From Paenibacillus ginsengihumi DSM 21568 (GTDB lineage: Bacteria > Bacillota > Bacilli > Paenibacillales > NBRC-103111), in contig NZ_KB905548.1 in the NCBI RefSeq assembly GCF_000380965.1, positions 1-64,000 on the forward strand: a stretch of 64,000 nucleotides of DNA. The letters are read 5' to 3'. The notes under the pieces are model-generated. The model searched no databases and was not told the DNA's origin. It saw only the letters and a program-made list of their open reading frames with translations. The position numbers and the translations under genes are program-made. This document shows, piece after piece, positions 35,550 to 44,061 of the stretch (the first letter of the stretch is position 1; each line of letters begins with the position of its first letter).

Positions 35550-36871
35550 GAGTAAAACGTTACGTTGTCGACTCCATGCCCGATGCCATGCACAAAATCA
35601 GAACCGATCTGGGCAAGGATGCCGTTATCCTCAACACGAAGCAGATTCGCATGGGCGGCTTTTTGGGGATGTTCTCCAAAAAGAAAATCGAAGTGATTGC
35701 GGCGACGGACACCTCCTCCGCGGCGCCTGCGCGTCCGGCCGCCATGCCGGCGCCCCGCGCGGCGGAAGCCGCTTCGCCGCCGCTGTCCGTTGCCGGCGCT
35801 TACGCCGCAGGCGCCGCCGTGCAGCGGGCAGATGTAGGCGCCGGCCGCGGATCGGCAACGCAGGCTGCGGCGGCCCAGGAGGAGGCGGTAGAGCGGGGAA
35901 CGGTCCGCTCTGTTGCTGCTTCTGACGCTCTGGCTCCCGCTGCCAACGGCGCCGCCGTCCGTCCGCGGGAATCTTGGACCGAGCCCGCCCCGGCGGCGGA
36001 GAACGTGCTGCTGGAAGAGATCAAGCAAATGAAGGAAATGATGAGCAGGATCTCCCGCTCGGCTGCCGTGTCCGAGCCGGAAGAGCCGGTTTTGACGGCG
36101 TGGCGGCAGCGTCTGCTCGCTCAGGAGATCGCTCCCGAGCTGGCGGAACGGCTGCTGGCCCGGGTAAGGCAGGATGCGGAGGAGGCGGGCGAGGCGATAT
36201 CCGACGAGCTGGCTGCCCGTTCGCTTCGCTCACAGCTGGCGGAGATCGTGCCCGGAAGCAAGTCGCTGTCGGCAGAGACGAGAATCGCCCAATTCGTCGG
36301 GCCGACCGGTGTCGGCAAGACGACGACGATCGCCAAGCTCGCTGCCGAGCAGGTGCTGAAGCACCGCCGCAAGGTCGGCTTGATCACCGCCGACACGTAC
36401 CGGGTCGCGGCCGTCGAGCAGCTGAGGACATACGCTTCCATCCTGAATGTGCCGCTGGAGGTCGTCGTCTCGCCGCTCGATTTGAACAAGGCGTTCGAAG
36501 CGCTGAAGGACCGCGATATTATTTTGATGGATACGGCCGGGCGCAATTTCCGCAACGAGATGCACGTATCGGAGACGAACGCGCTGCTGCGAGACCGGGG
36601 GGCAAGCGAGACGTATCTCGTCCTGAGCTTGACCACCAAGTATTCGGATATGCGGGCGATCGCCCGCAATTTCAGCCAGTACAAGCTGGATAAGGTGCTG
36701 TTTACCAAGATGGATGAAACCGAATCATACGGTTCCATCCTCAATTTGCTCGAGGAGTTCCCTTTGCAGCTGTCTTATTTGACGAACGGCCAAAGCGTCC
36801 CCGACGATATCGCGGAGGCCGACAGCCAGCGAATCATCGACGCTATTTTGGGGGAGCGGAGCTATGCATGA
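35546..36871 (+). CDS. flhF: SRP-type GTPase FlhF (flagellar placement)
   Basis: A 441-residue protein. The N-terminal B domain starts MRVKRYVVDSMPDAMHKIR, followed by an Ala/Pro-rich linker (residues 55-150). The NG domain has G1 [10 protein letters not shown] from residue 252, DTYRVAAVEQLRTYA, DTAGRNFRN and TKMDE. With FlhG it controls where and how many flagella are built. It starts on the flhA stop (ATGA) and its end overlaps flhG by 8 bp. Confidence 0.98.
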   Translation: MRVKRYVVDSMPDAMHKIRTDLGKDAVILNTKQIRMGGFLGMFSKKKIEVIAATDTSSAAPARPAAMPAPRAAEAASPPLSVAGAYAAGAAVQRADVGAGRGSATQAAAAQEEAVERGTVRSVAASDALAPAANGAAVRPRESWTEPAPAAENVLLEEIKQMKEMMSRISRSAAVSEPEEPVLTAWRQRLLAQEIAPELAERLLARVRQDAEEAGEAISDELAARSLRSQLAEIVPGSKSLSAETRIAQFVGPTGVGKTTTIAKLAAEQVLKHRRKVGLITADTYRVAAVEQLRTYASILNVPLEVVVSPLDLNKAFEALKDRDIILMDTAGRNFRNEMHVSETNALLRDRGASETYLVLSLTTKYSDMRAIARNFSQYKLDKVLFTKMDETESYGSILNLLEEFPLQLSYLTNGQSVPDDIAEADSQRIIDAILGERSYA

Positions 36872-37745
36872 TCAGGCGCAAGGCTTGCGAAATCTCGTCC
36901 GGCGCGCGCAGGCGCAGGGGCAAGCTGCGGGCAGGGGCACGCGCATCTTGACGGTAACGAGCGGCAAGGGCGGCGTCGGCAAATCGAATTTTACGCTGAA
37001 CTTCGCGCTCGCTCTGCAGCGAAAAGGCTTTAAGACGCTGGTGTTCGACGCCGACATCGGCCTTGCCAACATCGACGTGCTCATGGGCGTGAGCTCCCAG
37101 CTCAGCCTGTATCATCTGTTGAAAAGGGAGAAGACGATCTGGGATATCGTGCAGACAGGCCATGAAGGCTTGCTGTTTATCGCCGGAGGCTCCGGCTTCA
37201 ACGACCTGATTCGCCTCACGGAGGAGCAGCTCGACGAATTTGCGGAGCAGGTGAATGAGCTTAGCGGCAAAGTCGATTTTATCATTTTCGATACCGGAGC
37301 GGGCCTGTCCAAGGAAACATTGAAATTTATCGTCGCGGCCCAGGAAACGATTGTCGTAACGACGCCGGAGCCCACCTCCATTACAGATGCCTATGCGATT
37401 GTCAAGATGGTCCATGCGATGCAGAGCGATGTCCGCTTCAGATTAGTCGTTAATCGGACGGCCGACATCGCGGAGGGACGTCATACGGCGGACAAAATCC
37501 GCATGGTTGCCAAAAAATTTTTGCAGCTCGACATCCCGGTGCTCGGCTATGTCGCCGATGACCCTCACGTCTCGAAGGCGGTCAAGCAGCAAGTTCCGTT
37601 TACCGTTGCTTACCCGCACTGCGAGGCGGCCCGTTCGATCGAGCGGCTGGCCAGCGATTTCATCGCCGGGCAGCCTCCGGACGAGTCGGGAGAAGGCGCC
37701 GTCAAGGGATTTCTTAACAAGATGATGAGGCTGTTCAGGCCGTAG
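36864..37745 (+). CDS. flhG: MinD-like ATPase FlhG (YlxH)
   Basis: A 293-residue protein. The deviant Walker A SGKGGVGKS is at residues 33-41, with the N-terminal DQAQGLRNLV (residues 3-12) that activates FlhF GTPase in related proteins. VFDADIGLANIDVLMG is switch I and IIFDTGAGLSKETL switch II. A C-terminal amphipathic helix (FLNKMMRLFRP) should bind the membrane. It regulates flagellar number and position together with FlhF. Confidence 0.97.
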   Translation: MHDQAQGLRNLVRRAQAQGQAAGRGTRILTVTSGKGGVGKSNFTLNFALALQRKGFKTLVFDADIGLANIDVLMGVSSQLSLYHLLKREKTIWDIVQTGHEGLLFIAGGSGFNDLIRLTEEQLDEFAEQVNELSGKVDFIIFDTGAGLSKETLKFIVAAQETIVVTTPEPTSITDAYAIVKMVHAMQSDVRFRLVVNRTADIAEGRHTADKIRMVAKKFLQLDIPVLGYVADDPHVSKAVKQQVPFTVAYPHCEAARSIERLASDFIAGQPPDESGEGAVKGFLNKMMRLFRP

Positions 37746-37820
37746 CGCCTGCTCGAGCTTGTGCCTCACAGACAGGCAGGCGCCCAGGCTGTTCAGCGAG
37801 GACAGAAGGAGTGAACCCCT

Positions 37821-38906
37821 ATGGTGCAGTATGACGTGTTGGTGGTGGACGATTCCGTCTTTATGCGCAAAATCATATCCGATTTGATCGCCTCCGAGCC
37901 GGAGTTCCGGGTCGCGGGAACGGCGAGAAACGGCCGGGAAGCGGTCGAGCTGGTCAAAGAGCTGCAGCCGCACGTCGTGACGATGGATGTCGAGATGCCG
38001 GAGATGAACGGACTGGAGGCGCTGCGGGCGATTATGCGCGAAAGGCCGACGCCGGTCATCATGCTCAGCAGCTTGACGCAGGAAGGGGCTGCCGAGACGA
38101 TCCGGGCGCTGGAATGGGGAGCCTTCGATTTTGTCGGCAAACCGTCAGGGTCGATTTCGCTCGATTTGCACAAGGTGAAATCGCTTCTGATCGAGAAGCT
38201 GCACGCCGCCGTCAAGGCGAAGCTCGGCCCTCCTCCGGGACGCCCGCTGCCGGCATTGGGCCGCAGAGCGGATGAGAGACCGGCGGCTTCGCCGCGCAAG
38301 CAGGGCTCGCACAGCACGGTGTTCAGTCATATCGCGGCGATCGGCACCTCGACCGGCGGGCCGCGGGCGCTGCACCAGGTGCTCTCCGCGATGCCTTCCG
38401 ACTTTCCGGGGCCTGTCGTGATCGTTCAGCATATGCCGCCGAATTTTACGAAATCGCTGGCCGAACGGCTCGATTCGATCTCGCCGCTGCGGGTAACGGA
38501 GGCAGCGGAAGGAGACGTGCTCGAGAGCGGCAGGGCTTATTTGGCTCCGGGAGGGTTCCATATGTCCATCGCCCGTCATGGCTCGAACGGGTACAAGGTT
38601 CACCTGTCCCGAGAGGAACCGCGCGGAGGACATCGCCCGTCGGTTGACGTGCTGTTCGAATCGCTTTTGCCGCTCAAGGAATTGAAGCGCCATATCGTGC
38701 TCATGACCGGCATGGGCTCCGACGGCGCCAAGGGCATGCAGGCGCTCCGCAAGGCGGGGGCGGTCACGACCATCGCCGAATCGGAGGAGACCTGCGTCGT
38801 GTACGGCATGCCGAGGGCGGCCGTCAATCTGGACTGCGTCACCGACATCGTGCCGCTGCACGGCATCGCCGGCAAGCTGATGCAGGCGGTCGGCATGCGG
38901 TTGTAG
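37821..38906 (+). CDS. cheB: Chemoreceptor glutamate methylesterase/deamidase CheB
   Basis: A 361-residue two-domain protein. The receiver domain has the phosphorylated Asp56 in TMDVEMPEMNG. A linker of about 40 residues follows. The esterase domain has the nucleophile serine in AIGTSTGGPRAL, the histidine in VIVQHMPPNFTKSLAERLD and the aspartate in LMTGMGSDGAKGM. It removes receptor methyl groups for adaptation. The ribosome site is AGAAGGAGTG. Confidence 0.98.
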   Translation: MVQYDVLVVDDSVFMRKIISDLIASEPEFRVAGTARNGREAVELVKELQPHVVTMDVEMPEMNGLEALRAIMRERPTPVIMLSSLTQEGAAETIRALEWGAFDFVGKPSGSISLDLHKVKSLLIEKLHAAVKAKLGPPPGRPLPALGRRADERPAASPRKQGSHSTVFSHIAAIGTSTGGPRALHQVLSAMPSDFPGPVVIVQHMPPNFTKSLAERLDSISPLRVTEAAEGDVLESGRAYLAPGGFHMSIARHGSNGYKVHLSREEPRGGHRPSVDVLFESLLPLKELKRHIVLMTGMGSDGAKGMQALRKAGAVTTIAESEETCVVYGMPRAAVNLDCVTDIVPLHGIAGKLMQAVGMRL

Positions 38907-38979
38907 GCGGCAGCACACTCATGTAGGCAACTGTCGGCAACGATACATAACGCGTTCGACAAGAGAGGGTGGTTAGGCA

Positions 38980-41049
38980 ATGGACATGAATCAGTATCTC
39001 TCGATGTTCATCGACGAATCGAGGGAGCATTTGCAGGCGATGAACGATAATGTGCTCAGCCTCGAAGCGAGTCCCGAGGATGTCTCCATCGTCAACAACA
39101 TTTTTCGTTCCGCGCATACGCTCAAAGGAATGTCCGCTACGATGGGCTTCGAGGACCTCGCGTCCTTGACCCACGAAATGGAGAACGTGCTGGACCTGGT
39201 GCGCAATCACCAGCTGAAGATGGACGAATTTATTTTCGATTGCATTTTCAAAAGCCTGGATGCGCTGGAATCGATGGTGGACGACATTATTCAGGGAGGC
39301 GCCGGCAAGGCTGACGTCGCCGATATCGTCGCATCGCTGAAATCGATCGTATCCGGAGATTATTTAAAAAGCGGGGGCGGCTCAGCTGCCGGCGCTGCCG
39401 GCGCCTCCGGGGCAGGCGGACGGGCGGAGCTGGACGAGTTCCAGTTCTCGATTTTGCAGCAGTCCATCGAAGCCGGCGTGCCGGTGCTGCGGCTGCAGGT
39501 GCATGTGCGCGAAGATTGCGTGCTGAAAGCGGCGCGGGCATATATGGTCTTCCAGACGCTCGAGGCGAATGGAGAAGTGATCCAGGCCGTGCCGTCCGTG
39601 GAGGAGATCGAGCAGGAGCGCTTCGAGAACTCGTTCACCGTCTATTATATTTCCCATATAGACAAAGAGCAGCTCAGCGGGCAGATCGGGGCGATCTCCG
39701 AGATTGAACGCGTCGATGTTCAGGTGCTCGACCTGCCTCTGCTGCAAAGCTTGATGCAGCCGCTGGCATCCGCCAAGGACGAGATTGCCGCCGCGGCCGC
39801 TCCGGCCGCAGCGACCAAGGCGCAGGAAGCCAAGCCGCCGGCCGGGAGCAAGCCTGCGGAAGCCCGCAAACCGGGCGGCTCCGGAGGCGCTCCGGTCGCG
39901 ACGCGCACGATTCGGGTGGATATCGACCGGCTGGATACGCTGATGAATCTGTTCAGCGAGCTGCTGATCGACCGCGTCCGTCTGGAGCAGCTGGCCGGCG
40001 AAATTCGCCGCAGCGATTTGATCGAGACCGTCGAGCATATGGCCAGGGTCAGCAGCGATCTGCAAAATATTGTGCTCAAGCTCCGCATGGTGCCGATCGA
40101 TACGGTGTTCAACCGGTTTCCGCGCATGGTCCGCGACGTCGCCAAGACGCTGGAGAAGAAGGTCGATCTAATCATTACCGGCGCCGATACGGAGCTGGAC
40201 CGGACGGTGATCGACGAGATCGGCGATCCGCTCGTCCATCTGCTGCGCAACGCGGTCGACCACGGGCTCGAGCCGACCAAAGACCGGATCAAGCTCGGCA
40301 AGCCGGAAACGGGAACGATTCACTTGCGCGCTTACCATAGCGGCAACCATGTATTCATCGAGGTTGAGGACGACGGCCGCGGCATCAATCGCGAGGCGGT
40401 TCTCAAGAAGGCGATGCAAAACGGAATCGTCAGTCCCGAGCAGGCGGACAAAATGTCGGATAACGATGTCTACCTGCTGCTCTTCGCCTCGGGCTTCAGC
40501 ACTGCCGAGAAGCTGTCGGACATTTCCGGCCGGGGTGTCGGCCTGGATGTCGTCAAGACAAAGATCGAAAGCTTGGGCGGAAGCCTGCAGGTGGAATCGA
40601 AGCTTGGCTCCGGCTCCAAATTTTCCGTCCAGCTTCCGCTGTCGCTATCGATTATCGCCGCCATGCTGATCCGTCTGGGCGACGAGAAATACGCGATTCC
40701 GCTGTCATCCATCGTGGAGACGATGACGATCCGCAAGGAGCAGATTCGTCAAGTTCACAAAAGCCGCATGGTCGATTACCGGCAAGGCGTCATTCCGTAC
40801 GTGCCGCTCGCGGAAATGTTCGATGCGCCGGGGACTGCGGATTCGCTCAGCGGCGAAGTTCAACTCGTCATCGTCCGCAAAGGGGAGAAGCTGGCCGCTC
40901 TTGCCGTCGACGAGTTCATCGGCCAGCAGGAGATCGTGCTCAAATCGCTCGGCAAATATCTGACCCAGACGTTCGCGATATCCGGAGCAACCATACTCGG
41001 CGACGGGCAGGTCGCGCTGATCGTCGATCCGAGCGCCTTGATCAAATGA
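38980..41049 (+). CDS. cheA: Chemotaxis histidine kinase CheA
   Basis: A 689-residue protein with five domains. P1 has phospho-accepting His46 in SAHTLKGMSATMG. P2 (about 150-260) binds CheY and CheB. An Ala/Lys-rich linker leads to P3, the dimer helix (IDRLDTLMNLFSELLIDRVR). P4 is the ATP-binding domain with LLRNAVDHGLEP, DDGRGIN and GRGVGLDVVK. P5 is CheW-like (FSVQLPLSLSIIAAMLIRLG). It senses receptor state and phosphorylates CheY and CheB. An inverted copy of the intergenic repeat separates it from cheW. Confidence 0.98.
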   Translation: MDMNQYLSMFIDESREHLQAMNDNVLSLEASPEDVSIVNNIFRSAHTLKGMSATMGFEDLASLTHEMENVLDLVRNHQLKMDEFIFDCIFKSLDALESMVDDIIQGGAGKADVADIVASLKSIVSGDYLKSGGGSAAGAAGASGAGGRAELDEFQFSILQQSIEAGVPVLRLQVHVREDCVLKAARAYMVFQTLEANGEVIQAVPSVEEIEQERFENSFTVYYISHIDKEQLSGQIGAISEIERVDVQVLDLPLLQSLMQPLASAKDEIAAAAAPAAATKAQEAKPPAGSKPAEARKPGGSGGAPVATRTIRVDIDRLDTLMNLFSELLIDRVRLEQLAGEIRRSDLIETVEHMARVSSDLQNIVLKLRMVPIDTVFNRFPRMVRDVAKTLEKKVDLIITGADTELDRTVIDEIGDPLVHLLRNAVDHGLEPTKDRIKLGKPETGTIHLRAYHSGNHVFIEVEDDGRGINREAVLKKAMQNGIVSPEQADKMSDNDVYLLLFASGFSTAEKLSDISGRGVGLDVVKTKIESLGGSLQVESKLGSGSKFSVQLPLSLSIIAAMLIRLGDEKYAIPLSSIVETMTIRKEQIRQVHKSRMVDYRQGVIPYVPLAEMFDAPGTADSLSGEVQLVIVRKGEKLAALAVDEFIGQQEIVLKSLGKYLTQTFAISGATILGDGQVALIVDPSALIK

Positions 41050-41129
41050 TAGATCTTGTCGCAGACATCTGCGATTTTCGCAGGGGCGGCATTGCCAGTG
41101 CCCATCCCTGCGATCCTTACATTCGACGA
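41050..41129 (+). other. Palindrome-rich spacer after cheA
   Basis: Three nested dyads occur here: CGCAGACATCTGCG, CTGCGATTTTCGCAG, and CGCAGGG (41081-41087) paired with CCCTGCG (41105-41111). No T-run follows, so this is not a normal terminator. It adjoins the inverted repeat copy. Confidence 0.5.
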
Positions 41130-41196
41130 AGTCTGTCGGTGAATTTCAGTACCGCAGGTGACGACCGATGGCGAAGATTCGTTCGTCTCAGGCGTC
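41130..41196 (-). repeat. Two-hairpin intergenic element, inverted copy F
   Basis: On the minus strand it reads GACGCCTGAGACGAACGAAT, then CTTCGCCATCGGTCGTCACC, then TGCGGTACTGAAATTCACCG, matching the other copies. The second hairpin has decayed. This is the only copy in reverse orientation and it lies between cheA and cheW. Confidence 0.75.
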
Positions 41197-41222
41197 AAAT
41201 CCAATGCTAGGGGGCTAAGCTT

Positions 41223-41684
41223 GTGGGACAAGAGCTGAAAGTAATCGTCTTTGCGCTGGGCGCTGAAGAATACGGCGTCGAAGTGGAAAAAGTGAAAACG
41301 ATCGAACGGATGCAGCCGATGACGCGCGTGCCCAAAACGCCCGCATTCATCAAGGGCGTCATCAATTTGCGGGGCGTTGTCACGCCGGTTATCGATCTGC
41401 GGGGCCGCTTCGGTCTCGAGGAGACGGAATATACGGACAATACCCGCATCATCATCGTAGCGGTGGGCGACCTGGAGGTCGGGTTGATCGTGGATTCCGC
41501 CAACGACGTCATTGACGTAGACGAGGATCACATCGAGGAGCCGCCGGAGGTCGTCGGCGGCATCAAGGCGAAATATTTGCGCGGCATCGCCAAGACCGGA
41601 GACGATCGTCTGCTCGTGATGCTTAATCTGTCGGAAGTGCTGAACAAAAACGAAATTATCCAGCTCGAGCAGATAGGGGAATGA
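41223..41684 (+). CDS. cheW: Chemotaxis coupling protein CheW
   Basis: A 153-residue protein with a GTG start behind GGGGGC. The SH3-like CheW fold shows VIVFALGAEEYGVEVEKVKT, MTRVPKTPAFIKGVINLRGV, TPVIDLRGRFGLEE and GLIVDSANDVIDVDEDHIEE. It joins receptors to CheA in the signalling array. cheC follows after 6 bases. Confidence 0.98.
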   Translation: MGQELKVIVFALGAEEYGVEVEKVKTIERMQPMTRVPKTPAFIKGVINLRGVVTPVIDLRGRFGLEETEYTDNTRIIIVAVGDLEVGLIVDSANDVIDVDEDHIEEPPEVVGGIKAKYLRGIAKTGDDRLLVMLNLSEVLNKNEIIQLEQIGE

Positions 41685-41690
41685 CGCCGG

Positions 41691-42311
41691 ATGACTTCGC
41701 TCAACGCATTCGGCGAGCTTCAGTTGGACGTTCTTCGGGAAGTCGGCAATATCGGGGCGGGACATGCGGCGACCGCGCTGTCCCAGCTGCTGGACAAGCC
41801 GATCGATATGCTTGTGCCTAAAGTGCGAATTGTCCCTTTCGAGGAAATTGCCGATAGCGTCGGCGGCGCGGAGCAGGTCGTCGTAGCCATCTTCCTGCGC
41901 GTCGAAGGGGAGACTCCGGGCAATTTGTTCTTTATCATTACGGTGGATTCGGCCAAGAGGCTGCTGCATAACCTGGCTTCGCTTGCGGCCGGACAAGGGG
42001 ACGACTTTTCGGAGATGGAATTGTCGGCGCTGCATGAGATCGGCAACATTCTCGCGGGCTCGTATTTGTCCTCGCTGGCCGATTTTACCAAGCTATCGAT
42101 GTATCCTACCGTTCCGGCGCTGGCGATCGACATGGCCGGTGCGATATTGAGCTACGGCCTGATCCAGTTCGGGCAGATGGGGGATCATGCGCTTTTGATC
42201 GATACCCAGTTTTGGGAAGGCAGCGATGAAGTGAAGGGGCATTTCTTCCTGATCCCCGATCCGGAATCGTTCGGCAAAATTTTTGCGGCGCTGGGAGTGC
42301 ACTCCCTATGA
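41691..42311 (+). CDS. cheC: CheY-P phosphatase CheC
   Basis: A 206-residue protein with the two symmetric active-site helices of the family: LREVGNIGAGHAATALSQLL near residue 15 and LHEIGNILAGSYLSSLADF near 115, each with E-x2-N. It removes phosphate from CheY and modulates CheD. The stop overlaps the cheD start by 4 bp, fitting the known CheC-CheD complex. Confidence 0.97.
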   Translation: MTSLNAFGELQLDVLREVGNIGAGHAATALSQLLDKPIDMLVPKVRIVPFEEIADSVGGAEQVVVAIFLRVEGETPGNLFFIITVDSAKRLLHNLASLAAGQGDDFSEMELSALHEIGNILAGSYLSSLADFTKLSMYPTVPALAIDMAGAILSYGLIQFGQMGDHALLIDTQFWEGSDEVKGHFFLIPDPESFGKIFAALGVHSL

Positions 42312-42802
42312 TTCAAGATCAATATATAAAAGTTGGAATGGCCGACTTGAATGTCACCAGCCGCATAGGCGTATTGAAAACGACGGGGCTCGGCTCCTGC
42401 GTCGGCGTCACGCTGTACGATGCCGCGGCGAAAGTGGCCGGCATGGCCCACGTCATGCTGCCAAGCTCGAGCATCGCCCGGGAAGGGACGCTGAACGTAG
42501 CCAAATATGCGGATACCGCCATTCCCGAGATGATCCGGCGGATGGAGGATTTGGGCGCCCGAACGGAGCGAATGGAAGCAAAGCTCGCGGGAGGGGCGCA
42601 GATGTTCGCCTTCGGCGGCAGCTCGGATACGATGCGGATCGGTCCCCGCAACGTCGAATCGTGCAAGGAGCTTCTGAAGCGGTACGCCATTCCGCTGAAA
42701 GCGGAAGATACGGGCGGCAATTACGGAAGAACGATCGAATTGGACTGCGAAACCGGGGTGCTCTTCATCCGGAGCGTACAGAAGGGAATCAAGGAGTTGT
42801 AG
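42308..42802 (+). CDS. cheD: Chemoreceptor glutamine deamidase CheD
   Basis: A 164-residue protein. The catalytic cysteine is in LGSCVGVTLYD near residue 32, with the histidine in GMAHVMLPSS near 51. FAFGGSSDTMRIGPRNVESC and TGGNYGRTIELDCETG are also conserved. It deamidates receptor glutamines and interacts with CheC in adaptation. Confidence 0.97.
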   Translation: MIQDQYIKVGMADLNVTSRIGVLKTTGLGSCVGVTLYDAAAKVAGMAHVMLPSSSIAREGTLNVAKYADTAIPEMIRRMEDLGARTERMEAKLAGGAQMFAFGGSSDTMRIGPRNVESCKELLKRYAIPLKAEDTGGNYGRTIELDCETGVLFIRSVQKGIKEL

Positions 42803-42805
42803 GTC

Positions 42806-43234
42806 ATGATCGGTACGATACGATGGAATTTGATCGTCGGCGCCGTCGGCTTCGTCCTGACGTTTGCGCTGTCGATGGGCAGCAATATTTGGCTTACGAC
42901 GCTGCTTCGCAGCTGCTACAGCTTTGCCACATTGTTTGTCGTTGTGTTTTTGTTCCGGTGGATACTGGGCACATTCGGAGGTCTGGTCGGTCTTCAGGAT
43001 GCGGAATCGCCGGCGCCGGCTGCCGGCGAGGAGCCTGCCAAAGGTCAGGCGCTGGATATGGTGACGCCGGACGACGAAGAAGATCTGCACCGCCTGCTGA
43101 AAGACCAGGCGGCTCCTTCCGCCGCGGAGGGAGACGCGACCTTCACCCCGCTCGACCCGCCGAAGCTGACGACCAGGACGCAGCTGCAGGCGGACGAAAT
43201 GGCTCAGGCGGTGCGCCGCATGTCCCAAGAATAA
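42806..43234 (+). CDS. Membrane protein of unknown function between cheD and sigD
   Basis: A 142-residue protein starting 3 bases after cheD, behind AAGGAG. Two hydrophobic segments (LIVGAVGFVLTFALSMGSNI and SFATLFVVVFLFRWILGTFG) span residues 8-57. The rest is an acidic soluble tail with a repeated acidic/Pro pattern (VTPDDEEDLHRLLKDQ). I do not recognise a family. Bacillus subtilis has no gene here. Tight spacing on both sides suggests a role with motility genes, which is inference. Confidence 0.8.
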   Translation: MIGTIRWNLIVGAVGFVLTFALSMGSNIWLTTLLRSCYSFATLFVVVFLFRWILGTFGGLVGLQDAESPAPAAGEEPAKGQALDMVTPDDEEDLHRLLKDQAAPSAAEGDATFTPLDPPKLTTRTQLQADEMAQAVRRMSQE

Positions 43235-43252
43235 AGGTGGTGAGAACCGGTC

Positions 43253-44035
43253 ATGATTCAAAAAAAAGTCCAACTGCCTCATATGGATGTATGGAAAAGG
43301 TGGAGGGAACAAAGGCAGCTGGAGGCAAAGCAGGCGCTGATCGAATTTTATTTGCCGCTGGTCGATTACGTTTCGGGCCGGATGTCGGCCGGATTGCCCA
43401 AAAATGTGGCGAAGGACGACTTGACCAGCTTCGGAATTATGGGATTGATCGATGCGATCGAAAAATTCGATTACGAACGGGGATTGCAGTTCGAGACCTA
43501 TGCGTCGTGGCGCATCCGCGGCGCCATCATTGACGGGCTTCGCCAAGGAGACTGGGTGCCGAGATCGGTCCGGGAGAAGACGAAGAAGATCGAGGAGGCT
43601 TATCAGAAGCTTGAGCAGCAGCATTTGCGCTCTGTAACCGATGCAGAAATCAGCGCCTATTTGAACGTGACAGAAGACGAGTTCCGGCATATGCTGCAGG
43701 AGGTCGCTTTGACCAGCGTATGCTCGATCGACGATCCGATCCGGGAAGAGGAGTCCGAGACGCGGTTGTCCCTGCTCGTCGACGAGAAGGCCACGAATCC
43801 CGAGTCGAAGGTCAATGAATTTTATTTGAAGGAAATGCTGGCCAAATCGATCGAGAAGCTGACGGAGAAAGAACGGACGGTTATATCGCTATTTTACTTT
43901 GAGGAGCTGTCCTTGAGTGAAATCGCCGAGGTCATGAAGCTATCGCCATCGAGAATTTCGCAGCTGCACTCCAAAGCGATTTTGCGTTTACGCGGCTCGT
44001 TAAACCGGTACAAAAACCAATTGTTTAACGACTGA
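43253..44035 (+). CDS. sigD: Flagellar sigma factor SigD (FliA/WhiG type)
   Basis: A 260-residue sigma-70 family protein without region 1. Region 2 has LVDYVSGRMSAGLPKNVAKD, FGIMGLIDAIEKFDYERGLQ and FETYASWRIRGAIIDGLRQG. The characteristic DWVPRSVREKTKKIE of the sigma-28 group follows. Region 4 has EKLTEKERTVISLFYFEELS and LSEIAEVMKLSPSRISQLHS. It directs transcription of flagellin, autolysin and stator genes. No anti-sigma gene (flgM) is visible in the window. Confidence 0.97.
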   Translation: MIQKKVQLPHMDVWKRWREQRQLEAKQALIEFYLPLVDYVSGRMSAGLPKNVAKDDLTSFGIMGLIDAIEKFDYERGLQFETYASWRIRGAIIDGLRQGDWVPRSVREKTKKIEEAYQKLEQQHLRSVTDAEISAYLNVTEDEFRHMLQEVALTSVCSIDDPIREEESETRLSLLVDEKATNPESKVNEFYLKEMLAKSIEKLTEKERTVISLFYFEELSLSEIAEVMKLSPSRISQLHSKAILRLRGSLNRYKNQLFND

Positions 44036-44061
44036 CGAACGAAAGAGATGGGGCGTGAAGC

